From NCBI RefSeq assembly GCF_028657945.1, contig NZ_CP059693.1, positions 5,952,001 through 6,016,000 on the forward strand: a stretch of DNA of 64,000 nt. The letters are read 5' to 3'. The notes beneath the pieces were generated by a model that made no database searches, was not told the origin of the DNA, and saw nothing but the letters and a program-made list of their open reading frames with translations. Source of the DNA: Thalassomonas haliotis. Its GTDB lineage: Bacteria > Pseudomonadota > Gammaproteobacteria > Enterobacterales > Alteromonadaceae. Made by a program: the position numbers and the translations under genes. Below are positions 1 through 9,374 of this stretch, piece after piece (position 1 is the first letter of the stretch; every line of letters starts with the position of its first letter).

Positions 1-398
1 CGAAGCGGCATAGTGTTACCAGTTTTGATAGGTGCATCAACACCAGACTGGATAGTGTCACCAGCAGTTAAGCCTTTAGGGGCCAAAATGTAGCGACGCT
101 CACCGTCAGCGTAAAGTACCAGTGCAATGTTAGCACTACGGTTTGGATCATATTCCAAACGCTCTACTTTAGCAGGGATACCATCTTTAGTACGTTTAAA
201 GTCGATCAGACGATAGTGTTGCTTGTGACCACCACCAACGTGACGAACAGTAATACGACCGGTATTGTTACGACCGCCAGACTTGCTCTTAGTGTCAAGC
301 AATGGGGCGTAAGGCTTACCTTTGTGCAACTCAGAGTTAACCACTTTAACAACGTGGCGACGACCCGGAGAAGTAGGTTTACATTTTACAATAGCCAT
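1..398 (-). CDS. rplB: 50S ribosomal protein L2, 3' end cut by window edge
   Basis: L2 is a core large-subunit protein needed for peptidyl-transferase centre assembly and subunit association. The reverse strand from the ATG at 396-398 reads [19 protein letters not shown], the typical L2 start, and stays open to base 1, so about 132 codons of an expected ~274 are present. It follows rplW by 17 bases in the canonical S10-operon order (rpsJ, rplC, rplD, rplW, rplB). The family is recognised directly from the sequence; only the N-terminal half is visible. The following gene, presumably rpsS, lies outside the window. Confidence 0.97.
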   Translation of the reverse strand, partial: MAIVKCKPTSPGRRHVVKVVNSELHKGKPYAPLLDTKSKSGGRNNTGRITVRHVGGGHKQHYRLIDFKRTKDGIPAKVERLEYDPNRSANIALVLYADGERRYILAPKGLTAGDTIQSGVDAPIKTGNTMPL

Positions 399-415
399 TT
401 TTGTAAACTCTCCTA

Positions 416-718
416 TTACTCTGCAGCGCCGACGAAGTCGATGTCGCTACCTTCAGCAAGAGTAACGTAGGCTTTTTTCCAGTCGCTACGACGACCGAAA
501 CGAGCACCAGTACGTTTCACTTTACCTTTAACATTTAGTGTGCGAACACCTTCAACAGAAACTTCGAAAAGCTTCTCAACGGCCGCTTTGATTTCAGCTT
601 TAGTAGCAGTAGTGGCAACTTTGAAAACAACTGTGTTGTTTGCTTCAGCAGCCATAGTGCTTTTTTCAGAAATGTTCGGTGCCAGAAGCACTTTCAACAA
701 ACGTTCTTCGTTTATCAT
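416..718 (-). CDS. rplW: 50S ribosomal protein L23
   Basis: L23 sits at the ribosomal exit tunnel and docks trigger factor and SRP. The 100-residue product starts [20 protein letters not shown] and has the family's [21 protein letters not shown] core (here [17 protein letters not shown]), with a normal bacterial length. Its ATG overlaps the rplD stop in an ATGA arrangement (715-718), which indicates translational coupling. It is the fourth gene of the S10 operon and is presumably co-regulated by L4 binding to the rpsJ leader. Confidence 0.97.
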   Translation of the reverse strand: MINEERLLKVLLAPNISEKSTMAAEANNTVVFKVATTATKAEIKAAVEKLFEVSVEGVRTLNVKGKVKRTGARFGRRSDWKKAYVTLAEGSDIDFVGAAE

Positions 719-1320
719 GCTAACATCTCCTCAATTTGCTTCACTGCACCAGCAGTGATCAAAACTTTTTCGAAACCAACTAAGCTTACTGGGTCGATAC
801 CCGCTACGTCGCGAACGTCAACTTTGTATAAGTTACGGGCTGACAAGAACAGGTTCTCATCAACTTCTGGAGTAACGATTAATACGTCTTTAAGCTCCAG
901 GCCGTTTAACTTAGCAACTAATTCTTTAGTCTTAGGCGTTTCAACCGCGAAATCATTTACCACAACTAAACGTTCTTGACGAACTAATTCAGAAAGGATG
1001 CTTTGAATGGCACCACGGTACATTTTACGGTTTACTTTTTGGCTGTGATCCTGAGGTTTAGCAGCGAATGTTACGCCACCAGCACGCCAGATTGGACCAC
1101 GACTTGTACCGGCACGAGCACGACCAGTACCTTTTTGACGCCATGGCTTTTTACCGCCACCGCTTACTTCAGAACGGTTTTTCTGAGCACGAGTACCTTG
1201 ACGGGCGCCAGCTGCGTAAGCAACGACTACCTGGTGTACTAAAGCTTCGTTAAAATCACGTCCAAAGGTTGCTTCGGAAACTTCAAGAGCGCCTGAAGCG
1301 TCTTTTAATGCTAATTCCAT
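715..1320 (-). CDS. rplD: 50S ribosomal protein L4 (operon autoregulator)
   Basis: L4 is a primary rRNA binder; in Escherichia coli it also represses the S10 operon by acting on the rpsJ leader RNA. The product begins [16 protein letters not shown] and contains the loop [20 protein letters not shown], giving 201 residues, the same as E. coli. An in-frame GTG lies one codon upstream (1323), but the ATG at 1318-1320 has the better-spaced GGAG-type ribosome binding site and matches the family N terminus. It lies 10 bases downstream of rplC and overlaps rplW by four bases. Confidence 0.97.
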   Translation of the reverse strand: MELALKDASGALEVSEATFGRDFNEALVHQVVVAYAAGARQGTRAQKNRSEVSGGGKKPWRQKGTGRARAGTSRGPIWRAGGVTFAAKPQDHSQKVNRKMYRGAIQSILSELVRQERLVVVNDFAVETPKTKELVAKLNGLELKDVLIVTPEVDENLFLSARNLYKVDVRDVAGIDPVSLVGFEKVLITAGAVKQIEEMLA

Positions 1321-1330
1321 CACAAATCTC

Positions 1331-1969
1331 CTAGGCTTTAACAGCTGGCTTGATGATTACGTTGCCGTTGATAGCACCCGGAACCGCACCTTTGATAAGG
1401 AGCAGGTTACGTTCAGCATCGACACGAACCAATTCAAGGTTTTGCGTAGTAACCTTCGCAGCACCCATGTGACCAGACATTTTTTTGCCTTTGAAAACTC
1501 GACCTGGTGTTTGACACTGGCCAATTGAACCGTTAGAACGGTGAGAAATCGAGTTACCGTGCGTAGCATCTTGCATGCTAAAGTTCCAACGCTTAATACC
1601 GCCCTGGAAACCTTTACCTTTTGAAGTGCCGGTTACGTCTACTAATTTAGTATCGTTGAATAACTCAACAGTGATCTCACTGCCTAACTCAATGCCTTCG
1701 CCTTCATTTGCATTTAAGCGGAATTCCCACAGGCCACGACCTGCTTCGATACCAGCTTTGGCAAAATGACCAGCTGTTGGCTTGTTAGTACGGTTAGCTT
1801 TTTTGCTACCGGTAGTTACTTGAAGCGCTGAGTAACCATCGTTGTCTACAGTTTTAACCTGAGCAACACGGTTGGCTTCAACTTCTAGGACTGTTACAGG
1901 AGTAGATACGCCATCTTCAGTGAAGATGCGAGTCATACCAACCTTACGTCCGACTAGACCTATAGTCAT
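1331..1969 (-). CDS. rplC: 50S ribosomal protein L3
   Basis: L3 binds 23S rRNA near the peptidyl-transferase centre and is one of the first assembly proteins. The 212-residue product starts [20 protein letters not shown] and has the conserved segments [35 protein letters not shown] and KMSGHMGA, the last near the residue methylated by PrmB in relatives. It is the second gene of the S10 operon, 15 bases after rpsJ. Nothing is unusual in length or motifs. Confidence 0.97.
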   Translation of the reverse strand: MTIGLVGRKVGMTRIFTEDGVSTPVTVLEVEANRVAQVKTVDNDGYSALQVTTGSKKANRTNKPTAGHFAKAGIEAGRGLWEFRLNANEGEGIELGSEITVELFNDTKLVDVTGTSKGKGFQGGIKRWNFSMQDATHGNSISHRSNGSIGQCQTPGRVFKGKKMSGHMGAAKVTTQNLELVRVDAERNLLLIKGAVPGAINGNVIIKPAVKA

Positions 1970-1984
1970 GTCAAAAACCCCCTA

Positions 1985-2463
<479 letters not shown>

Positions 2464-2469
2464 AGGCGT

Positions 2470-2497
2470 ATTATACAGATGTGGAAATAATATGCAA
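2470..2497 (-). promoter_or_regulatory. S10 operon promoter
   Basis: The minus strand reads TTGCAT, 16 bases, then TATAAT, with a GC-containing discriminator. This is a near-consensus sigma-70 promoter about 170 bases ahead of rpsJ. It fits the long leader expected for this operon. Confidence 0.75.
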
Positions 2498-2970
2498 CCA
2501 TCAATTAACCGGGAGAGAATGCCTTAATCCGACAAGCCCGAAACACAGGTTTGACTATGGCCAAGTTGTCGGGCAAACCCGGCAATCTCAAGCTGGCCTG
2601 TTGGGACTTGGCATTTAGAAATAGAACGCAGGCTGCTAATTTCAGCCCTGCCGGCAATAAAAGGAAGAAGGATTACAAAAGCAATTGCTCTGCTATATAT
2701 AGGTATAAAAAAGTGCGACGCTTTTGCCCTGCCTTATATAACCGCTCTCAAATGACCTTAGTGCCGGTGCATGATACCAATCGCCATCGGCAAGCAATGC
2801 CCCGGAGAATACCGGCGATAAAACAAACAAATAAGATCAATACCGGGAAATAACCGATCAATTCATATAGTATCAAATACTTAGCAGAGCAATTAATAGC
2901 CTAAAACAGCAAATAAAGCCAACGAATAGTAAAATTAATCGCTTTTCTTATATTTGTTTTGGGCAACTAA
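2498..2970. other. Divergent intergenic region, no gene seen
   Basis: This stretch lies between the S10 promoter and the fusA-like gene. A 100-codon open frame on the plus strand (2551-2853) has no recognisable protein character. I see no RNA gene, terminator or repeat that I can defend. Confidence 0.4.
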
Positions 2971-2979
2971 TGGTATACT
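2971..2979 (+). promoter_or_regulatory. Extended -10 promoter of the second EF-G gene
   Basis: The sequence TGGTATACT is an extended -10 element (TGn plus TATACT), 45 bases before the ATG at 3024. No consensus -35 is present at 16-18 bases, as is common for extended -10 promoters. A GCGCGC run follows directly, resembling the discriminators of growth-rate-controlled genes. Confidence 0.55.
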
Positions 2980-3023
2980 CGCGCGCAATTTTTCAACAAA
3001 TCATTATTTAATAGAGTAAAGAG

Positions 3024-5111
3024 ATGGCAGATTTATCCAAATATAGAAATATTGGTATCTTCGCTCACGTTGATGCTGGTAAAACCACAACAACTGAACG
3101 TATCCTTAAATTAACCGGTAAAATTCATAAGACCGGTGAAGTACATGATGGTGAGTCTACAACTGACTTCATGGAACAAGAAGCTGAGCGCGGTATTACT
3201 ATCCAGTCAGCGGCAACCACGTGTTTCTGGAATGATCATCGCATGAACATCATCGATACTCCTGGTCACGTTGATTTCACAGTTGAAGTTTACCGTTCAC
3301 TTAAAGTACTTGACGGTGGTGTTGGTGTTTTCTGTGGTTCTGGTGGTGTTGAGCCGCAATCAGAAACTAACTGGCGTTATGCGAATGACTCAGAAGTTGC
3401 CCGTCTGATCATGGTAAACAAGTTAGACCGTTTAGGTGCTAACTTCTACCGTGTTGTTGATCAAGTTAAAAACGTACTTGGTGCTAACCCGTTAGTAATG
3501 ACTTTACCTATCGGTGAAGAAGACGGTTTTGTTGGTGTAGTTGATCTGTTATCTGAAAAAGCCTACATCTGGGATGACACAGGTCTTCCTGAAAACTTCG
3601 AAATCACAGATATCCCGGCTGACTTAGTTGAAAAAGCTGCCGAGTACCGTGAAGAGCTAATCGAAACTGCTTTAGAGCAAGACGATGAGCTGTTAGAAGC
3701 CTACATGGAAGGTGAAATGCCGACTATGGAACAAATCAAGGCGTGTATCCGTGAAGGTACCCGCACTATGGCTTTCTTCCCGACTTACTGTGCATCAGCA
3801 TTCAAAAACAAAGGTATCCAATTAATCCTTGACGCCGTTGTTGATTACTTACCTTCTCCTACTGAAGTTGACCCTCAGCCGTTAACTGATGAAAAAGGTG
3901 AGCCTACCGGTGAAGTAGCCACTGTTTCTACAGATGGTCCTTTACGTGCTCTTGCTTTCAAAATCATGGATGACCGTTTCGGCGCCCTTACCTTTATCCG
4001 TATCTACTCAGGTACCTTGAATAAAGGTGATACTATCCTTAACTCATTCACTGGCAAAACCGAGCGTATCGGCCGTATGGTTGAAATGCACGCCGATGAC
4101 CGTACTGAGCTAAGCACAGCACAAGCCGGTGACATCCTTGCCGTTGTAGGTATGAAGAACGTACAAACAGGTCACACGTTATGTGATCCTAAAGACCCTT
4201 GTACCTTAGAGCCGATGATCTTCCCAGAGCCGGTAATTTCAATCGCCGTTTCTCCAAGTGACAAAGGTTCAACTGAGAAAATGGGTATCGCTATCGGTAA
4301 AATGGTTGCAGAAGATCCAACGTTCCAGGTTGAAACCGACCAAGATTCAGGTGAAACCATCCTTAAAGGTATGGGTGAACTTCACTTAGATATCAAAGTA
4401 GATATCCTTAAGCGTACTTACGGTGTTGAATTAGCCGTTGGTAAACCTCAGGTTGCTTACCGTGAAACTATCACACAGCCGATTGAAGATTCTTACACCC
4501 ATAAGAAACAATCTGGTGGTTCAGGTCAGTTCGGTAAGATCGACTACCGCATCAAGCCAGGTGAACCAGGTTCAGGTTTCGTTTTCAAATCAACGGTTGT
4601 TGGTGGTAACGTACCTAAAGAATTCTTCCCTGCGGTTGAGAAAGGTTTCAAAACCATGATGGACGAAGGTGTTCTTGCCGGCTTCCCGGTATTAGACGTT
4701 GAAGTTGAATTATACGACGGTGGTTTCCACGCAGTCGATTCATCTGCTGTTGCTTTCGAAATCGCTGCTAAAGGCGCTTTCCGTCAATCGATTCCTAAGG
4801 CCGGTGCCCAGTTAATCGAACCTATCATGAAGGTTGACGTATTCACTCCAGAAGATCACGTTGGTGATGTTATCGGTGACTTAAACCGTCGTCGCGGCAT
4901 GATCAAAGATCAGGAAGCCGGTGTTTCTGGTGTTCGCATCAAAGCCGACGTTCCACTTTCTGAAATGTTCGGTTACATCGGATCATTACGTACAATGACT
5001 TCTGGTCGTGGTCAGTTCTCTATGGAATTCAGCCACTACTTGCCTTGTCCGAACAACGTAGCTGAAGCGGTAATCGCTGAAGTTAAAGCGGCTAAAGAAG
5101 CTAAAAAATAA
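3024..5111 (+). CDS. fusA2: Second elongation factor G (EF-G paralogue)
   Basis: This is a translational GTPase of 695 residues with the full EF-G architecture: G1 [12 protein letters not shown] (residues 14-25), a switch I segment ending [13 protein letters not shown]3 [10 protein letters not shown]4 NKLDR, then domains II-V ending near a [18 protein letters not shown] segment. It diverges clearly from the str-operon EF-G at 9375-11480, for example at [10 protein letters not shown], and resembles the EF-G II copies found in Vibrio, Shewanella and relatives. It stands alone, divergent from the S10 operon, with its own promoter and terminator. Whether it acts in elongation, recycling or a stress condition cannot be told from sequence. 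Confidence 0.93.
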   Translation: MADLSKYRNIGIFAHVDAGKTTTTERILKLTGKIHKTGEVHDGESTTDFMEQEAERGITIQSAATTCFWNDHRMNIIDTPGHVDFTVEVYRSLKVLDGGVGVFCGSGGVEPQSETNWRYANDSEVARLIMVNKLDRLGANFYRVVDQVKNVLGANPLVMTLPIGEEDGFVGVVDLLSEKAYIWDDTGLPENFEITDIPADLVEKAAEYREELIETALEQDDELLEAYMEGEMPTMEQIKACIREGTRTMAFFPTYCASAFKNKGIQLILDAVVDYLPSPTEVDPQPLTDEKGEPTGEVATVSTDGPLRALAFKIMDDRFGALTFIRIYSGTLNKGDTILNSFTGKTERIGRMVEMHADDRTELSTAQAGDILAVVGMKNVQTGHTLCDPKDPCTLEPMIFPEPVISIAVSPSDKGSTEKMGIAIGKMVAEDPTFQVETDQDSGETILKGMGELHLDIKVDILKRTYGVELAVGKPQVAYRETITQPIEDSYTHKKQSGGSGQFGKIDYRIKPGEPGSGFVFKSTVVGGNVPKEFFPAVEKGFKTMMDEGVLAGFPVLDVEVELYDGGFHAVDSSAVAFEIAAKGAFRQSIPKAGAQLIEPIMKVDVFTPEDHVGDVIGDLNRRRGMIKDQEAGVSGVRIKADVPLSEMFGYIGSLRTMTSGRGQFSMEFSHYLPCPNNVAEAVIAEVKAAKEAKK

Positions 5112-5142
5112 TCGTCCTTAGCCTAACGGCTAATATACGATG

Positions 5143-5172
5143 AAAAAAAAGGATGCTCCGGCATCCTTTTTT
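5143..5172 (+). terminator. Rho-independent terminator after fusA2
   Basis: GGATGC, a four-base loop and GCATCC, flanked by an A tract on the left and TTTTTT on the right, lie 32 bases past the stop codon. The A and T flanks would let it work in both directions. Confidence 0.9.
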
Positions 5173-5299
5173 AATGCCCAAAGAAAAGTTAGCCACCGCC
5201 CTGCATTATTGCCCGACTGACATTTTCCCGCCAGACACGCTTAAGCGGCAACCCCTTTCTGAGCGCAGCAGTCTGCTGTTAACAACTAAAGCTTACCCG

Positions 5300-5590
5300 C
5301 TATTGTCCGCTACCAGTTCCTGAGACGGGCGGCAGTTTAGCCGGGGTAATAGTCAACTGCCCCTGGTTAACCGTGACTACTACTTTTCCTCCTATCGGAA
5401 AACCGGCCTGGCGCAGCCATTTTCCCTGCAGAAAAATGCAGGGCTGCAGGTTTACGGGGGTGTAGTGAAACCCCGGCCCCTTTTTCCTGACCGCGGGGGC
5501 GCAAATGGTTTCCAAAATGGTGAGTTTTCGGGTGAGCGGATATTTTGCTTTTGCCGAGCGGGGCTCTGGCGTATGATGATAATCAGCCAT
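5300..5590 (-). CDS. SymE family toxin (type I toxin-antitoxin)
   Basis: The 96-residue product has the SymE signature in its second half: CIFLQGKWLRQAGFPIG (residues 51-67), followed by a beta-rich VVVTVNQGQLTITPA stretch that fits the AbrB-like swapped-hairpin fold of this family. E. coli SymE is an SOS-induced RNA-targeting or nucleoid-condensing toxin repressed by the antisense RNA SymR. The start at 5588-5590 is supported by AAGGAG upstream. The N terminus is shorter than in E. coli and the C terminus is proline- and glycine-rich. No LexA box is visible upstream. It sits convergent with fusA2, in the island that splits the str and S10 operons. Confidence 0.8.
   Translation of the reverse strand: MADYHHTPEPRSAKAKYPLTRKLTILETICAPAVRKKGPGFHYTPVNLQPCIFLQGKWLRQAGFPIGGKVVVTVNQGQLTITPAKLPPVSGTGSGQ
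5550..5577 (+). promoter_or_regulatory. Candidate antisense promoter inside symE
   Basis: On the plus strand, opposite the start of the toxin gene, TTTGCC, 16 bases and TATGAT form a plausible sigma-70 promoter. It would start a transcript near 5584, running across the toxin start codon and Shine-Dalgarno sequence, which is the layout of E. coli SymR. Confidence 0.4.
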
Positions 5591-5655
5591 GACGGACTCC
5601 TTTTAAGTTCGTTGTGGTTAGCAGCCTCTGAGTGCTGCTACACTCAGGGGTTGCG
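5584..5655 (+). ncRNA. Candidate SymR-like antisense RNA
   Basis: Downstream of the antisense promoter the transcript would cover the toxin start and then meet a stem of about ten pairs, CTGAGTG/CACTCAG plus three more pairs including one G-U (5625-5634 and 5641-5650). That makes it about 67-72 bases, close to the 77 of E. coli SymR. No U tract follows the hairpin, so the 3' end is a guess. Confidence 0.33.
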
Positions 5656-5692
5656 ACCAGGACTTTCTAACAAGCGATACCACACTTGTTGT

Positions 5693-5739
5693 ATCGGTTA
5701 ACAAGGGGCGAGGATATGTCTGCTGTCTTGTTAACCGAT
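5693..5739. repeat. Perfect 13-bp inverted repeat upstream of the SymE-type gene
   Basis: ATCGGTTAACAAG (5693-5705) and CTTGTTAACCGAT (5727-5739) are exact reverse complements separated by 21 bases. A third partial GGCTTTTAACCGATG lies near 5801. There is no gene between 5591 and 6052. It could be an operator, an RNA hairpin or a remnant of a mobile element end; no transposase is nearby. Confidence 0.6.
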
Positions 5740-6052
5740 GTCATTAAGCAAAGACCAATAAGCGGCTTATAGCAATAATAAGCGGGCTTGTTTTTATACC
5801 GGCTTTTAACCGATGCGGACTATAGAGTTTACGGCTGAAATTAACCGCCTATGTTACTTTGCTTATGGGCCGTTAAAGCTCCCTCAAGGGCATTTTTCCC
5901 CATTCACCACCAGCATACAGAGCTTATCATTTTTATTGCCCTTGTGTGCCTTAGAAAGCGGGTACAGACACAACCGACTATGCATGAGCCGGTACAGCAA
6001 AACAGAAAATGAAAAAGGTTACCACCAAGGCAACAACTGAAATAAATGAAAA

Positions 6053-6958
6053 TTACCGGCCAAGTCGTTGTTTAAACACTGCCTGAATAAAGTCCATAAA
6101 AGCTTTTACCTTAGAGATGCTGAGTCTGTGTTTAGGATAGAGGGCATAAACATCGACATCCGGCATACCCCAGTCCGGCATCAACTGTAATAACTTGCCA
6201 TCCGCCAACTCCTGCTGGCACATATAGTCGGGGATGATCGCCACTCCCAGGCCTTCCATTGCCATTTGTTTCAACATCAAAAAATCATCGACCAGCATTT
6301 TAGCCGTCACTTTGAACTCCTTTTGTTCTTCCCCGGATGCCAACAAGAACCGCCCGTTATTCTGGACATTGGTCATTAATAAGAAATCTTTCTGTTTTAG
6401 TTGCTCGATCTTCTTTACTTCACCATGGCGCTTGACATAATCCGGGCTGGCATATATTTTTCGGCTCACCTTACCCAGTCGCTTGGCAATCAGGCGTGAA
6501 TCTTCCAGTTCGCCAATGCGGATAACCAGGTCAAAACCTTCATCTATCAGATCAACACGGCGATTTAATAAATTCAGCTGTAAGTTAACCGCCGGATGTT
6601 GGTGCATAAAGCGGCCCAGTACCGGCTTTAGGATTTCATGTCCCATGCCTACCGAAGCACAAACACGCAGCTGCCCTTTCACCTCATTTAATTGCTGGCT
6701 GATGCCGGCTTCGGCCAGCTCTACCTCCTGATGAATATTTCGGCAATGGGCAAGATAGTCTTTACCCGCCTCGGTAATATGCTGTGAGCGGGTCGTTCGC
6801 TCTAATAACGTGACCCCGAGTTGCTGCTCTAAACGGGAAATCTTTCGACTCAGATTTGCCTTGGGCATATTTAATCGTTCTGCCGCCAGGGTAAAGCTGC
6901 CAGCATCAATAACAGCGATGAACAGCATCATATCATTCAGATCTGTTGTCTTTGTCAT
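6053..6958 (-). CDS. LysR family transcriptional regulator
   Basis: This is a 301-residue regulator with an N-terminal winged HTH (about residues 6-64; MLFIAVIDAGSFTLAAERL and KANLSRKISRLEQQLGVTLL) and a periplasmic-binding-like effector domain (VCASVGMGHEILKPVL onward). The ATG at 6956-6958 is preferred over the one at 6970 because AGG lies upstream at usable spacing. It is divergent from the pirin gene at 7083, the same pairing as yhaJ-yhaK in E. coli, so it probably controls that gene. The effector is unknown. Confidence 0.9.
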   Translation of the reverse strand: MTKTTDLNDMMLFIAVIDAGSFTLAAERLNMPKANLSRKISRLEQQLGVTLLERTTRSQHITEAGKDYLAHCRNIHQEVELAEAGISQQLNEVKGQLRVCASVGMGHEILKPVLGRFMHQHPAVNLQLNLLNRRVDLIDEGFDLVIRIGELEDSRLIAKRLGKVSRKIYASPDYVKRHGEVKKIEQLKQKDFLLMTNVQNNGRFLLASGEEQKEFKVTAKMLVDDFLMLKQMAMEGLGVAIIPDYMCQQELADGKLLQLMPDWGMPDVDVYALYPKHRLSISKVKAFMDFIQAVFKQRLGR

Positions 6959-6986
6959 GAGAACCTGCATTTGTTGTTAAAAATGA

Positions 6987-7006
6987 GATAATGAGTTTAG
7001 CTTATC
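6987..7006. promoter_or_regulatory. Candidate LysR operator in the lysR-pirin divergent region
   Basis: GATAA, ten bases, TTATC forms a perfect dyad midway between the divergent start codons (6958 and 7083). LysR-type proteins often bind such interrupted dyads in the region shared with their target. The role is inferred from position only. Confidence 0.4.
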
Positions 7007-7082
7007 GATATTTATCAAACAATACCAATTACCTAAGATAGCTCCATCAACAAAACAAACAAGCAAGCAAACGGAGCTAGTC

Positions 7083-7787
7083 ATGAAAATAATATCAAGA
7101 GATACATTAGCATTAGGCGGTTTTGCAGGAATTAGGGAGCACCGCCTGGTAACCGATAGCCGCATTTTCGCCGAGCGCAAGAAGCCGGAAGCCTCGGAAG
7201 GCTTGGGCAGCATGGTATATCTTGCCGATGCACAATATAACCCTAAGGGAGAGTCTGGTATGCACCCCCATAGTGAAATCGATGTGATCTCTGTGATCAT
7301 CGAAGGACGGGTCAGCCACGAAGGTTCCATGGAGCACGGTAAAAACCTTGTTGCCGGAGATGTTCAAGTACAGCGTGCCGGTGGTGAAGGGTTTGATCAT
7401 AACGAAATAAATCCGGACAACAGCAAAAACAGGATGCTGCAAGTATGGGCTTTGCCGGAAACAAAAGGACAGCCTGCTTCTTACAAGTTCTATACACCCA
7501 AACTGGACGGAGTGACCCGAATTTACGGCGGAAACCAGACTCAAACCGAAACCTTTGACAGCCATACCATAATCGACATAGTGCACTTAAAAGCCGGCAA
7601 CAGCATAGACCTGGCGGACGAACAATTATCTTATGTGATCACCGGGCAAGCCACAGTTTTGGATCCGGGAAACAAGGATAACAGCTCAGCGCATCAGGTT
7701 CAGGAAGGCGACCTGATCCGCAGTATGAACGCCAGGTTAACCGCCACTGATGATTTGCATATGCTGGTGGTTAGCCAACAAGCTTGA
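7083..7787 (+). CDS. Pirin family bicupin protein (YhaK-like)
   Basis: This 234-residue protein has two cupin halves. The N-terminal half carries the pirin metal-site pattern: HPHSEID (His61, His63, Glu65) and later FDHNEIN (His106, Glu108). Pirins are redox-sensitive, iron-binding, cytosolic proteins; some have quercetinase activity and E. coli YhaK responds to oxidative stress. GGAG lies at good spacing before the ATG. It is divergent from a LysR gene, as in the yhaJ-yhaK pair, and followed 45 bases later by a small membrane protein on the same strand. The enzymatic activity is not predictable. Confidence 0.88.
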   Translation: MKIISRDTLALGGFAGIREHRLVTDSRIFAERKKPEASEGLGSMVYLADAQYNPKGESGMHPHSEIDVISVIIEGRVSHEGSMEHGKNLVAGDVQVQRAGGEGFDHNEINPDNSKNRMLQVWALPETKGQPASYKFYTPKLDGVTRIYGGNQTQTETFDSHTIIDIVHLKAGNSIDLADEQLSYVITGQATVLDPGNKDNSSAHQVQEGDLIRSMNARLTATDDLHMLVVSQQA

Positions 7788-7832
7788 AACCATACCGCAA
7801 GGCTGGCCAATTAACTCAGGAGAAAAGAAAAT

Positions 7833-8039
7833 ATGAAGAGTCATTCCCGGGGGAATAAACATATTATGACGCTGATCACCTTCTTAGCCTTAGTGCCATT
7901 GGTTTATTTTATTCCCGATTTTGTCGGACAGTTCCTGCCCGCAATCAAGTGGCTAAATGTTGTGGTAGCGGTTGGGATCATAGTACCTATTATGTCTTAT
8001 ATAATAATGCCAATAGCAGGGAAACTTCTCTCCCGCTAA
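7833..8039 (+). CDS. Small two-helix membrane protein, unknown function
   Basis: This is a 68-residue protein with two hydrophobic segments, about residues 12-31 (MTLITFLALVPLVYFIPDFV) and 41-62 (LNVVVAVGIIVPIMSYIIMP), and a basic N terminus. AGGAG stands nine bases before the ATG at 7833, supporting that start over the internal ATG at 7866. It probably shares the transcript of the pirin gene. I do not recognise a family; an inner-membrane location is inferred from hydrophobicity. Confidence 0.6.
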   Translation: MKSHSRGNKHIMTLITFLALVPLVYFIPDFVGQFLPAIKWLNVVVAVGIIVPIMSYIIMPIAGKLLSR

Positions 8040-8070
8040 CAAGCAGAGTACCGACTTAGTGGCAGGCACA

Positions 8071-8095
8071 AAAAAGGCCGCTTGCGCGACCTTTT
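8071..8095 (-). terminator. Terminator of the str-operon tuf gene
   Basis: On the minus strand GGTCGC, GCAA, GCGGCC is followed by a T run; one pair is G-U. The stem pairs properly only as minus-strand RNA, since the plus-strand reading has a C-A mismatch, so it serves tuf. A closely related hairpin follows the second tuf at 26243-26269. Confidence 0.85.
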
Positions 8096-8131
8096 CATTC
8101 GGATTTAGTGTGACTAAATCAAAGACTATAA

Positions 8132-9316
8132 TTAGTCGATGATTTTAGATACAACACCAGCACCTACAGTACGACCACCTTCACGGATAGCGAAGCGTAA
8201 ACCTTCGTCCATCGCAACCGGGTTGATAAGCTCAACAACAAACTTAAGGTTGTCGCCTGGCATTACCATTTCTACACCTTCAGGAAGCTCTACAGCACCT
8301 GTGATGTCAGTTGTACGGAAGTAGAACTGTGGACGGTAACCTTTGAAGAATGGCGTGTGACGACCACCTTCATCTTTGCTCAGTACGTATACTTCTGATT
8401 CGAACTTAGTGTGAGGAGTGATTGAACCAGGCTGGGCCAATACTTGACCACGTTCAACGTCTTCACGCTTAAGACCACGAAGCAGGATACCACAGTTCTC
8501 ACCGGCACGACCTTCGTCAAGCAGCTTACGGAACATTTCAACACCGGTACAAGTACTGGTTTGGGTTTCACGGATACCAACGACTTCTACTGCATCACCT
8601 ACTTTGATGATACCACGCTCAACACGACCGGTTACAACGGTACCACGACCTGAGATTGAGAAAACGTCTTCGATAGGCATGATGAATGCACCGTCGATGG
8701 CACGCTCTGGCTCTGGAATGTAAGTATCTAAAGCGTCTGCAAGCTCAAGTACTTTCGCTTCCCAGTTAGCTTCGCCGTTAAGGGCACCTAAAGCTGAACC
8801 TTGGATTACTGGTAAGTCATCACCTGGGAATTCGTATTCGCTAAGAAGTTCACGAACTTCCATTTCTACTAGCTCAAGAAGCTCTTCGTCATCAACCATG
8901 TCACATTTGTTCATGAATACGATGATGAAAGGTACGCCAACCTGACGAGATAACAGGATGTGCTCACGTGTTTGTGGCATAGGACCATCTGTAGCAGCAA
9001 CTACTAAGATCGCGCCGTCCATTTGAGCAGCACCGGTGATCATGTTTTTGATGTAATCGGCGTGACCAGGACAGTCTACGTGTGCGTAGTGACGAGTCTC
9101 TGTATCGTATTCGATGTGAGAAGTGTTGATGGTAATACCACGCTCACGCTCTTCTGGTGCGTTATCGATTTGTGCGAAATCTTTAACTTCACCACCGTGA
9201 GTTTTCGTTAATACAGCAGAGATAGCAGCTGTTAAAGTAGTTTTACCGTGGTCAACGTGTCCGATAGTACCAACGTTTACGTGCGGTTTCGAACGTTCAA
9301 ATTTTTCTTTAGCCAT
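8132..9316 (-). CDS. tuf: Elongation factor Tu, copy 1 (str operon)
   Basis: EF-Tu delivers aminoacyl-tRNA to the ribosome. The product is 394 residues with G1 GHVDHGKT (19-26), RGITIN switch I, G3 DCPGH (81-85) and G4 NKCD, and all three domains are present. It is the last gene of rpsL-rpsG-fusA-tuf, 58 bases after fusA. The protein is identical to the second copy at 26306-27490. By eye I count only four base differences in the coding region, all silent, and the identity continues some 40 bases past the stop, consistent with gene conversion. Confidence 0.98.
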   Translation of the reverse strand: MAKEKFERSKPHVNVGTIGHVDHGKTTLTAAISAVLTKTHGGEVKDFAQIDNAPEERERGITINTSHIEYDTETRHYAHVDCPGHADYIKNMITGAAQMDGAILVVAATDGPMPQTREHILLSRQVGVPFIIVFMNKCDMVDDEELLELVEMEVRELLSEYEFPGDDLPVIQGSALGALNGEANWEAKVLELADALDTYIPEPERAIDGAFIMPIEDVFSISGRGTVVTGRVERGIIKVGDAVEVVGIRETQTSTCTGVEMFRKLLDEGRAGENCGILLRGLKREDVERGQVLAQPGSITPHTKFESEVYVLSKDEGGRHTPFFKGYRPQFYFRTTDITGAVELPEGVEMVMPGDNLKFVVELINPVAMDEGLRFAIREGGRTVGAGVVSKIID

Positions 9317-9374
9317 TTTTCAATTACCTTAAAGTTTATTAAAAGCCCGGCCATAAGACCGAGCCAGACTTTCA

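Noticed and set aside
2551..2853. 100-codon plus-strand frame upstream of fusA2
   Set aside because: Composition rich in Lys, Arg and Asn with no motif and no good ribosome binding site; it sits in the divergent promoter region.
5693..5739. Considered as the end of an insertion sequence or a LexA box
   Set aside because: There is no transposase nearby, and the sequence does not fit the CTGT-N8-ACAG LexA pattern.
7113..7586. 157-codon minus-strand frame opposite the pirin gene
   Set aside because: The plus-strand pirin has cupin motifs and a ribosome binding site; the opposite frame has none.
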